A DNA stretch of 64,000 nt, taken from positions 124,001-188,000 of the forward strand of contig JAGQUX010000001.1 of NCBI GenBank assembly GCA_020438215.1. Reading direction: 5' to 3'. Both the position numbers and the translations under genes were made by a program. The stretch is from Armatimonadota bacterium (GTDB lineage: Bacteria > Armatimonadota > Fimbriimonadia > Fimbriimonadales > Fimbriimonadaceae). The notes beneath the pieces were generated by a model. It searched no databases and was not told the DNA's origin. It saw only the letters and a program-made list of their open reading frames with translations. Of the stretch, positions 26,099 to 34,501 are shown one piece after another. Each line of letters begins with the position of its first letter. The first letter of the stretch is position 1.

Positions 26099-26902
26099 AT
26101 GAATAAATTCCTGTTGGTTGCTTTGGCGGCAACCGTTTCGTCTGCGTCTTTCGCGCAGTTCTTCGACACTTTTGATACGATCGATTCTGCGTGGACAACC
26201 GACCGTTACGAGCCAAACGGTTTTGCGGTTGAAAACTTCATGGGCGACAATCGCCTAAAGATCACCATCGATCCTGCGGATTCATCCCAAAACCGAACTG
26301 GCGGTTTGTCTGGAGCGTTCTACAACACCCAGGGCCGACAACGATCTGGCGGCAACATCGGTTCTCCTTGGTATGTCGGCGGCAGTGTCTACATCAGTTC
26401 TGATATGGTGAGTGGCGACTACAACTGGCGGACCGACCTCTGGACTCGCAACGACGAGCCAGACGAAAACAGCTCTTGGTATGGCATCTTTGGTGCGAAA
26501 CGATTCGATGATGCAGACGCATTCAATCCGAACTCCACCAACAAGACCAATGCTTGGCGAGTTTGGGATGCCGACGCTGGCGGTTGGGCTATCCTTGGCG
26601 CGGCGGTCACCGAAGGTTGGCACGACCTGATGATCGAATCACTCGGTTCCACGGCAAACTACTACCTCGACGGTAGCCTGGTTTACACCGACGTTTCCGC
26701 ATCGCTCACAATAGAAGATGACCTCCGCACTGTGTTCGTGCAGGGTTATAACTTCGGCGACGCCACCTATAATCCCGCCGCGGCCTATAGCGTGTACTGG
26801 GACAACATCTATGCGTCCACCAGCCCGGTTCCGGAACCAGCAACAATGGCGGTTCTTGGTCTTGGTGCGCTTGCAGCATTCCGCCGCCGCAATAAGAAGT
26901 AA
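26099..26902 (+). CDS. PEP-CTERM sorting-domain protein
   Basis: 267 residues from the ATG at 26099, with GGAGAGG upstream at good spacing. The longer frame from 25955 is not supported. Signal peptide NKFLLVALAATVSSASFAQ. The body is Asp/Ser/Tyr-rich and beta-type, like a laminin-G/concanavalin-like carbohydrate-binding fold (inference). The C-terminus is a canonical PEP-CTERM tag: SPVPEPATMAVLGLGALAAF followed by RRRNKK. Such proteins are processed by exosortase and linked to exopolysaccharide. No exosortase gene is in this window. Its stop abuts the stop of the convergent gene with no gap. Confidence 0.88.
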   Translation: MNKFLLVALAATVSSASFAQFFDTFDTIDSAWTTDRYEPNGFAVENFMGDNRLKITIDPADSSQNRTGGLSGAFYNTQGRQRSGGNIGSPWYVGGSVYISSDMVSGDYNWRTDLWTRNDEPDENSSWYGIFGAKRFDDADAFNPNSTNKTNAWRVWDADAGGWAILGAAVTEGWHDLMIESLGSTANYYLDGSLVYTDVSASLTIEDDLRTVFVQGYNFGDATYNPAAAYSVYWDNIYASTSPVPEPATMAVLGLGALAAFRRRNKK

Positions 26903-27598
26903 CTAAATCCAGAAATGGGGTGCACCCGCATCCATTGACTGGGCGTTATTAATCTCGATGCTCTGGGTGAACATCAGCCTCATCAGTAAGCTGATACAAA
27001 GAAAACCACCCAGGGCATTTTTGTGTTTGGCAAGGTTCGCCTGACTCACTTCCCCAACGAAGTTCGCATTCAAAGCCCGCTCCGAATCTTTCCAAGGGGC
27101 TCTGATTTTCAGTAACACGCCATCCTTATTGTTCTGCCAAAGCTGTTCCCCACTCACAGGCACAAGATATTGATGGTTCGTGATTTGGCAATCCACGGCG
27201 ACAGTCTTCGGGAACTTAGGCGACCACGATTTCGACTCATTCCATGGCGAGATCTTCATGATTTCTTTGTTGTTCAGCCCGGCGGTCATGCACTGGGCTC
27301 GCTGTTCAAAAGCATCCAAGTTTTTTGGTTGCACGCTTCCTAAAATCACATCCCACCGATCCAATTCCCCTCGCAGTTGGATGGATTGAATGAGTTGAAG
27401 CTTCGGAAGAAGGAGATAGCAGCGGTTCTTTTCAAATCCGGAAACTTCGTAGATTTTTCGAATTTGGGTGCGGTCAAGAGCTAGCTCCTTCGGGATGCTC
27501 TCGATCTCCCGCACAACTATTTGCCTTTCCCCATGCGTGTCGCCAGAAAACCCATTGTCCTCCGGCATATCACCACCGAACGACTGCATCAACCTCAT
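26903..27598 (-). CDS. Unrecognised protein with C-terminal membrane segment
   Basis: 231 residues. The ATG directly follows the TAG of the upstream gene (TAGATG), so the two are almost certainly cotranslated. There is no signal peptide. The body is soluble, with beta-type sequence (YLVPVSGEQLWQNNKDGVLLKI). It has one hydrophobic stretch near the C-terminus (about 193-209, ALGGFLCISLLMRLMF), suggesting a tail anchor. No family recognised. It could form a complex with the upstream product. Confidence 0.55.
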   Translation of the reverse strand: MRLMQSFGGDMPEDNGFSGDTHGERQIVVREIESIPKELALDRTQIRKIYEVSGFEKNRCYLLLPKLQLIQSIQLRGELDRWDVILGSVQPKNLDAFEQRAQCMTAGLNNKEIMKISPWNESKSWSPKFPKTVAVDCQITNHQYLVPVSGEQLWQNNKDGVLLKIRAPWKDSERALNANFVGEVSQANLAKHKNALGGFLCISLLMRLMFTQSIEINNAQSMDAGAPHFWI

Positions 27599-28243
27599 CT
27601 ATTCCCTGCCCTCCACCATCTTTTGCCAATTCCCCGCCGGCTGAGAATACTTCGCCACATCGGAATAGTACGCGCAGATCAATGTCCAAGCGTCCAATGC
27701 TTCTCGCGGGATGCTACTCTCCGGCTCGTAGGCAAACTCAATATAACTGATCGGCTGTTGCTGCACGGTCAGGAAGCGCGTGGAAAACGGAGCCCAAAGC
27801 GTCTTCCGTCGCGGATAGAACACGATCTTCCGAGCACTGGTTCGCCACGGGGCAAACGCATTGTCCACCAGATCAAACACCTCCGCGGTGACCAGGCATT
27901 CCACCCGAATGTCTTTCCCGGCAAGAAAATTCCGCTTCACAATTACAGCCTTTGCCAGAACCCGCTCCCCAATCTTCACGACCGCATCGTTCTTGGTTGC
28001 CGTTAAGATGGTCGGCTCCGGCTCGGTATCCAAAGTCAGCGTCCGCCGAGAGCCGCGTTTCAGTAGGCGATTCCGCACGACGCGCTTACCCTCAATATCC
28101 ATAATCTGCAACCCTCCAACAAATGGAAACGACAGATAAGGATTCTCTGCATGCACCGCCCGCCGCCCCGTCAAGTGCGGATGCTTCTGCAAAAAAGTCG
28201 GGTCATTCTGAGTCTGATCCGTGAAATCTTGATACTTCGGCAA
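27599..28243 (-). CDS. Unrecognised soluble protein, paired with the downstream gene
   Basis: 214 residues without signal peptide or membrane segment. Hydrophobic and charged residues alternate in a beta-rich pattern (VVKIGERVLAKAVIVKRNFL, RKIVFYPRRKTLWAPFS), with an acidic C-terminus. The ATG at 28243 is the first of the frame and diverges from tlpA at 28317. I do not recognise a domain. Tight spacing with the next gene suggests a two-gene operon. Confidence 0.55.
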   Translation of the reverse strand: MPKYQDFTDQTQNDPTFLQKHPHLTGRRAVHAENPYLSFPFVGGLQIMDIEGKRVVRNRLLKRGSRRTLTLDTEPEPTILTATKNDAVVKIGERVLAKAVIVKRNFLAGKDIRVECLVTAEVFDLVDNAFAPWRTSARKIVFYPRRKTLWAPFSTRFLTVQQQPISYIEFAYEPESSIPREALDAWTLICAYYSDVAKYSQPAGNWQKMVEGRE

Positions 28244-28316
28244 AGCGGGCTCCCCTTCTCCTTGAGATTACTACGAAACACTCCGCCCAGTTTCAGCGTT
28301 ACAATAGGCAGTAACT

Positions 28317-28844
28317 ATGGTTTCTGCAATTTTCGCCGCCGCCCTGCTGACCTCGCCACAAGACGCCAGCTACCCCGCCTACATCACCGAGAAAACGCTT
28401 TACGCCGATAATGACTTCCGCGGGAAAGAAGCTCCCAAGATGGAAATCGAAACTTGGATGCACAAAAAAGCCCCGGATATGAAGGGCAAAGTCGTCATGG
28501 TGGATTTCTGGGCGACCTGGTGTGGCCCATGCCGAGCCTCCATCCCAGAACTCAACGAATGGCAAAAGCACTTTGAGAAAGATCTCGTGATTGTTGGGCT
28601 TTCCGATGAACCGAAGGACACCATCACCAAGTTCATGGAAGGCACGGCAATGAACTACCACGTCGCCAACGACACCCAGGGCCGACTCAAAAAGATTGTG
28701 GGCGTCAAGGGCATCCCCCACGCAATGATTATCACCCCCGATAATATTGTCCGCTGGCAAGGCTTCCCCGGCTCCGCCGAAGATAAGCTCACCACCGCCA
28801 AGATCGAACAGATCATCTCCGCATGGAAGGCCAGCCAGAAGTAA
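28317..28844 (+). CDS. TlpA/ResA-like thiol-disulfide oxidoreductase
   Basis: 175 residues. The N-terminal hydrophobic stretch (VSAIFAAALLTSP) looks like a signal peptide, so the protein probably acts outside the cytoplasm. A thioredoxin fold with [20 protein letters not shown] carries the WCGPC active site at about residue 68. VKGIPHAMII supplies the cis-Pro. The family reduces disulfides, for example in cytochrome c maturation. A TACAAT 11 bases before the ATG and no Shine-Dalgarno suggest a very short leader. An RT gene converges from downstream. Confidence 0.85.
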   Translation: MVSAIFAAALLTSPQDASYPAYITEKTLYADNDFRGKEAPKMEIETWMHKKAPDMKGKVVMVDFWATWCGPCRASIPELNEWQKHFEKDLVIVGLSDEPKDTITKFMEGTAMNYHVANDTQGRLKKIVGVKGIPHAMIITPDNIVRWQGFPGSAEDKLTTAKIEQIISAWKASQK

Positions 28845-28855
28845 TTTCTGGCTGG
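28831..28855. repeat. Perfect 10-bp inverted repeat across the tlpA stop codon
   Basis: CCAGCCAGAA / TTCTGGCTGG (28831-28840 with 28846-28855) with a 5-base loop that contains the TAA stop of tlpA. No T-run follows on either strand, so it is a hairpin between two convergent genes but not a textbook intrinsic terminator. Confidence 0.7.
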
Positions 28856-28866
28856 AATCATTATAT

Positions 28867-30615
28867 TCAGTAGATATCCTCACCCTCGATGAACAACTCA
28901 GATGCTTCCTCGAAGGAAATTTTGTTTGCCTGAATATCACTGATAATTTCACCTAACTCCTCCACTTTGATCTCAAGTTTTCCTAATCGAGTTTCTAGTT
29001 CACTGGATCCAGATTGTGGAATCAAAATAGAAAACCCTTCAATTTTTTCACCACTACTATAAGTATCGACTAATGCCTTTACCTTCTCTTGAATCCAAGC
29101 AGGCATACCTTGCGGGTGAAAAATAATTTTATATTCAGGTTGTTCAACATCATAAAAGAAAACTTTCTCAGAAAGAAGTTTTCCAAAATACTTATCATTG
29201 CCTACGACTCCTTTTGGATCTTGTAACCATCCGTGATACACCCCCTCATAAATGGCTATCCAGTCTTTTCCATATAGCTCATCCAACTGAATTTTCTTCT
29301 CCCAGTATCTCAATGTATATCCTGGAAGCAAACCGAGACTGTTCGCATGCATCACTTGCACGCCTAAGATTGGATTCGTAATCTTCTGAAGTTTCTTTGC
29401 GATTTCTTTTCCTAAAACTTGCTTTGTTGCTATAACAAGACACAACACCCAAGAGAGATCTTGAAGTTCATTTGTCAATATTGCCCTATCAACCAGCTTA
29501 TCCACTAACACTTTTGAATCAAAACTTGAGACATCAAGCCCGTTTGCCTTCCAGTGCATTATTAGTGAGCAAGCTTTTGGCGCACAACCTCTCTCTGACA
29601 GGACACACTGAGTTAAGTTGGAGAGAACTAAAGAGAGGGCTCTGTCATCAAGCTTGATTACAAATAGTCTCGCAATTGCATATTGAAGTACATTTGATTC
29701 GGGCTCATCTTTTGAATATTGAAACGCAATATCAAAGTATCTCTGCAGGTTCTTTACATTAGCATCCAAATAGTATCCCCCGATTACTCTGGCCCATTCC
29801 CTTTCAACTGCATGTGGCAAACGTATAATTTCGGTTTTCAAAGGGTTTATAGTCAAATGATATTCAGAGAGTGCTGATTCTAAAACAGATAATCCTCGCT
29901 CTGCCTCTTCATAACTGCTAAATACCATTTCATAATCATCATACCAACGAAGAAACTCAACTTTGCCCTGAACAATCTGATCAACTTTTACCAACAGTAA
30001 TTCAGCCAATATAAACGAAGTGTCTGGCCCGATTGGAACACCGTTACTCCTACTCTTTTGACCAAGTCGAACAAGCTTATCCAATTTATTGCCTAAAAGC
30101 CTTTCATTACGCCACTCTTTTTTTGCTCTTGGACTAACGGACCAAGCTAAGGCATGCGTATAGATACTTGAGTAAAATTCCTTGACATCACACCTTACTA
30201 AATACGTTTTATGTGATCTCAAATGCGATAGCTTATAGGGCTTGTTCGAAATCTTTACTCTTGGCACTATATATCTAGCACCAGTTTTAGAATATTTGGG
30301 GGCACTTAGTGAAGACTTGGTTCTCCTCCCTAGCTTAAAAAGGTGATTCCAGTTACCTGTAATAGCCTGTGCGAGCAATCCATGTGTGATTGGGTTAGGA
30401 ACATGCACAGTACGCTTCAGAAGGCCCGGCCGATTGATAGTGAACAAAGCGTGATCGGATGCGACGCACTTATAATCTTTCGCTTTCGGAGTAAGCAAGT
30501 CTCTTTTGCTTTTCTGAGCATATATTTTCGCGAATTCAGAAGTAGTAAACCACGGAGGTAGCTCTTTGGGGAACATACCCTTTGTCACTAATTGTTCAAG
30601 ATGTGATTTGCCCAT
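28867..30615 (-). CDS. Reverse transcriptase, UG/abortive-infection (DRT-like) type
   Basis: 582 residues from the ATG at 30615. An ATG at 30669 would place the start inside the groEL terminator. RT motifs: A, LVRCDVKEFYSSIYTHALAW (Asp143); B, NGVPIGPDTSFILAEL (191-206); C, FLRWYDDYEMVF (Asp226, Asp227). The palm is thus catalytically intact. A region of about 290 residues follows, mostly helical, with DWIAIYEGVYHGWL and VFFYDV near its end, then a coiled-coil tail. No maturase, HNH, HEPN or nitrilase domain is seen, so it is not a group II intron protein. Local GC is about 35-40% against 52-55% around it, a sign of transfer. The IYTH and IPIGPDTS signatures resemble UG defence RTs (AbiA/AbiK/DRT class). 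The subgroup is not assigned. Confidence 0.85.
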   Translation of the reverse strand: MGKSHLEQLVTKGMFPKELPPWFTTSEFAKIYAQKSKRDLLTPKAKDYKCVASDHALFTINRPGLLKRTVHVPNPITHGLLAQAITGNWNHLFKLGRRTKSSLSAPKYSKTGARYIVPRVKISNKPYKLSHLRSHKTYLVRCDVKEFYSSIYTHALAWSVSPRAKKEWRNERLLGNKLDKLVRLGQKSRSNGVPIGPDTSFILAELLLVKVDQIVQGKVEFLRWYDDYEMVFSSYEEAERGLSVLESALSEYHLTINPLKTEIIRLPHAVEREWARVIGGYYLDANVKNLQRYFDIAFQYSKDEPESNVLQYAIARLFVIKLDDRALSLVLSNLTQCVLSERGCAPKACSLIMHWKANGLDVSSFDSKVLVDKLVDRAILTNELQDLSWVLCLVIATKQVLGKEIAKKLQKITNPILGVQVMHANSLGLLPGYTLRYWEKKIQLDELYGKDWIAIYEGVYHGWLQDPKGVVGNDKYFGKLLSEKVFFYDVEQPEYKIIFHPQGMPAWIQEKVKALVDTYSSGEKIEGFSILIPQSGSSELETRLGKLEIKVEELGEIISDIQANKISFEEASELFIEGEDIY

Positions 30616-30620
30616 TATCT

Positions 30621-30660
30621 TATAACAATACCCCTCCCTCAGCAACGGCCGGGGGAGGGG
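30621..30660 (-). terminator. Probable groEL terminator
   Basis: Read on the minus strand: CCCCTCCC, 14-base loop, GGGAGGGG (30660-30653 with 30638-30631), then TATTGTTATA. It begins 32 bases after the groEL stop. The T-run is imperfect. The AT-rich tail may also supply the promoter of the RT gene (TATAAG about 10 bases before its ATG). Confidence 0.65.
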
Positions 30661-30691
30661 CGCAATCAACTAACGGAAGAATCAGCCGGGC

Positions 30692-32649
<1,958 letters not shown>

Positions 32650-32739
32650 AGCTTTCGTTTATTCTCCAGAATTTGAGGAACGACGGCTCGCGGTTTCCCG
32701 TTAGCAGTCGTCGCCTGTTTCTGCTAATTATTGTAGTAC

Positions 32740-32792
32740 GCCAGGGAGGTGGAATTGGCAGAGTTGGGTCCTGAGTGCTAAACCCTTCGGCC
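32740..32792 (+). pseudogene. tRNA-Leu-like 5' half, truncated and decayed
   Basis: GCCAGGG (an acceptor arm) followed by AGGTGGAATTGGCAGA matches the 5' end and D-loop of bacterial tRNA-Leu almost base for base. CTGAG at the anticodon position and CCCTTCGG at the variable arm also fit. The D-stem 3' strand, a proper anticodon stem, the T-arm and the 3' acceptor (CCCTGGC) are missing. The sequence then runs straight into the end of the membrane-protein gene at 32792. Judged a pseudogene fragment rather than a working tRNA. Confidence 0.5.
32755..32781 (-). promoter_or_regulatory. CIRCE-like HrcA operator upstream of groES
   Basis: On the minus strand the layout is TTAGCACTC, 9 bases, CTCTGCCAA. 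The first arm matches the CIRCE consensus 9/9. The second matches 5/9 of GAGTGCTAA. The 9-9-9 spacing is exact. It lies 105-132 bases upstream of the groES ATG, with AT-rich TACAATAAT between. HrcA itself is not in the window. The degenerate arm coincides with the D-loop of a tRNA-Leu-like sequence. Confidence 0.5.
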
Positions 32793-33187
32793 TATGCTTC
32801 GACGGTTTCTTTCGAGTTGAACTCGGCTTTGACCGATGGACGCAAGAGCAAGACATAGGTGAACGCGGCCAGTGCCGCATGAAAGATGCTGAAGAAGAAT
32901 GTGATGAACGCGACGATTTGAATGAAGAGATGCCCTTTACGCTTCTGGATGCAATGTCCAACGATCCAGTGGGTTGACCAGCAAAAGACAACCATGGCTG
33001 CCAGCAAAATCGTCTTGACCGTCAGAATATCTTCGCCCCAAATGAATGGCGGATAAGCCATGAAGAAGTAGCCGAAATAGGTCAAAAAGAAAGAGCGGGC
33101 AACGATCTCAATGGGAGTAAATATAACAGAGAGCTTCCACATCGCTTGCAGAGTCTTCAATTGGTCTTGATCCTCTCTGTTCATCAC
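32792..33187 (-). CDS. Small membrane protein, tandem paralogue 4
   Basis: 131 residues, about four hydrophobic segments. It opens DQDQLKTLQAMWKLSVIF and ends with FITFFFSIFHAALAAFTYVL then RPSVKAEF. The start motif (L-x-TL-x-x-x-W/Y-K) and last helix align with the next three genes upstream, so it is one of four tandem relatives. Function unknown. It lies 6 bases after the previous copy. Its stop touches the tRNA-Leu-like fragment. Confidence 0.65.
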   Translation of the reverse strand: MMNREDQDQLKTLQAMWKLSVIFTPIEIVARSFFLTYFGYFFMAYPPFIWGEDILTVKTILLAAMVVFCWSTHWIVGHCIQKRKGHLFIQIVAFITFFFSIFHAALAAFTYVLLLRPSVKAEFNSKETVEA

Positions 33188-33193
33188 CTTATT

Positions 33194-33577
33194 CTACGAT
33201 GATTGGTCGAATGCAGTCTTAATATTCTCGCGACGGAGAATCGTGTAGCACCATATTGCCAGGGCAGAGTGAATTGGGGTCAGACAGATCATTGTCAGAA
33301 AGTTGACCGTGGAAACATAGGAGCGGCTCTTCAGTTTCTGAATGGTTTTGTAGCCTTTGGCATGGAGAACTGACCACATCACTCCGTAAAGGAACGCAAT
33401 AACAAGAATGAGAATTGGTTTACGCGCTTCGGGGCCGCCACCCGCATTCACAATTTGCGCCGCCTGAACTAAGGGCACTCCTAAAACAAAGACAAGAATG
33501 TCGCCCAGCACAAACATCTTGTACAGCGCTTGGAGCGTGTTTAAGTCCTCTTTGTCTTGCTTACTGAGTTCGGTCAT
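33194..33577 (-). CDS. Small membrane protein, tandem paralogue 3
   Basis: 127 residues with four likely membrane segments. It opens KQDKEDLNTLQALYKMFVLG and ends FLTMICLTPIHSALAIWCYTIL then RRENIKTAFD. This is the same architecture as its neighbours, with a polar N-terminus, paired helices, a basic loop (KGYKTIQKLKSRS) and a final helix followed by a short cytoplasmic tail. It overlaps the preceding copy by 17 bases. Confidence 0.65.
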   Translation of the reverse strand: MTELSKQDKEDLNTLQALYKMFVLGDILVFVLGVPLVQAAQIVNAGGGPEARKPILILVIAFLYGVMWSVLHAKGYKTIQKLKSRSYVSTVNFLTMICLTPIHSALAIWCYTILRRENIKTAFDQSS

Positions 33578-34037
33578 CGGTGCCTTGCTCTGATGCTACC
33601 GGGTTTGAGTCTGCTGCGGGTGGAGCCGCTGGCTTCCCTTCCAGCCAATCCCGGATGTTCGGGCGGTTGATCGTGACCAACGAATACACCCCGAGTGCCG
33701 CCCCGAACGGCATATTCAGACAGAGAAGCGCACTCGTCACGGTGATAAAAGTGAATCCGGTTCCCTGTTCGAGCTTGCCAAGCACTTGCCAGCAACCCCA
33801 AGAGAACGCCGCCATCGCCGCCATCACAAAAATCCCCGCAACCGCGAAAATCCCTCCGAATAACTGTGCGCCCGGATCATTTGGGCTCATTGATTCCGGC
33901 GAGGTAACGAATCCGAGTCCAATGAGGGTGTGGGGCAATCCGCAACAGATCCCCACCGCAAACAGAATCGCCGCGATCTTGAAGAAAAGCTTCAGCAGAT
34001 CAAGTTGGCGGATGTCGTCGGGGGTCAGGCGTTCCAT
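33561..34037 (-). CDS. Small membrane protein, tandem paralogue 2
   Basis: 158 residues, four likely membrane segments. It opens PDDIRQLDLLKLFFKIAAIL. The last helix is ALLCLNMPFGAALGVYSLVT followed by INRPNIRDWLEG. That end is nearly superposable on paralogue 1 (CLN-P-G-x-x-LGV-x-x-LV-x-IN-P-I). The C-terminal tail is longer and rich in Pro/Ala. It is directly adjacent to paralogue 1 (one stop, then ATG). Confidence 0.65.
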   Translation of the reverse strand: MERLTPDDIRQLDLLKLFFKIAAILFAVGICCGLPHTLIGLGFVTSPESMSPNDPGAQLFGGIFAVAGIFVMAAMAAFSWGCWQVLGKLEQGTGFTFITVTSALLCLNMPFGAALGVYSLVTINRPNIRDWLEGKPAAPPAADSNPVASEQGTDDRTQ

Positions 34038-34496
34038 TTACTTGCTCAGCATCTGGGATTTGATTTCTGGCTTATTGATTTCCACCAAAGTCAGCACTCC
34101 CAGAATTGTCCCGAGCGGGATGTTCAGGCAAGATATACCGCTCATAATTGTGATCAAAATATAGCCAGATCTCTTACGGAGGCAATAACCTGTCGCGCCA
34201 CATAACACGCCACCCAAAAGCGTAACTATTAAGGCCGGCAGAACTGATATAAAACTGAGAGAGAGAAAGGGGCCAAACAAGTCTTGCATTTCTGGTTGCT
34301 GAGGCACAGATTGACTCGCACTTGCAACCTCTCCACCTATAAAAAGCAGGGTAGCAATGCCAACAAGCGAACCAAGAACAAACAGGCCCGCAACGATGTA
34401 CCAAAAGATACTCAGGGTGTTGAGGTTTCCAGAATCTACTCGCGCTACCTGAAAATCCGTCACTAGCGGCGGTTTTTGTTCTTCATTCATCCGCAT
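34038..34496 (-). CDS. Small membrane protein, tandem paralogue 1
   Basis: 152 residues, four likely membrane segments. After a polar N-terminus (about 30 residues) comes GNLNTLSIFWYIVAGLFVLG. The last helix is GISCLNIPLGTILGVLTLVE followed by INKPEIKSQML. It is the first of four tandem relatives reading away from the acyl-CoA dehydrogenase, whose stop lies 5 bases before this frame in the shared strand direction. No known domain recognised. Confidence 0.65.
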   Translation of the reverse strand: MRMNEEQKPPLVTDFQVARVDSGNLNTLSIFWYIVAGLFVLGSLVGIATLLFIGGEVASASQSVPQQPEMQDLFGPFLSLSFISVLPALIVTLLGGVLCGATGYCLRKRSGYILITIMSGISCLNIPLGTILGVLTLVEINKPEIKSQMLSK

Positions 34497-34501
34497 CTCC
34501 C

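Noticed and set aside
30616-30669. Upstream extension of the RT to an ATG at 30669
   Set aside because: The added 18 residues come from the groEL terminator hairpin and do not resemble an RT N-terminus.
32740-32830. A complete working tRNA-Leu at this place
   Set aside because: The D-stem 3' strand, a pairing anticodon stem, the T-arm and the 3' acceptor are absent, and position 37 would be a pyrimidine.
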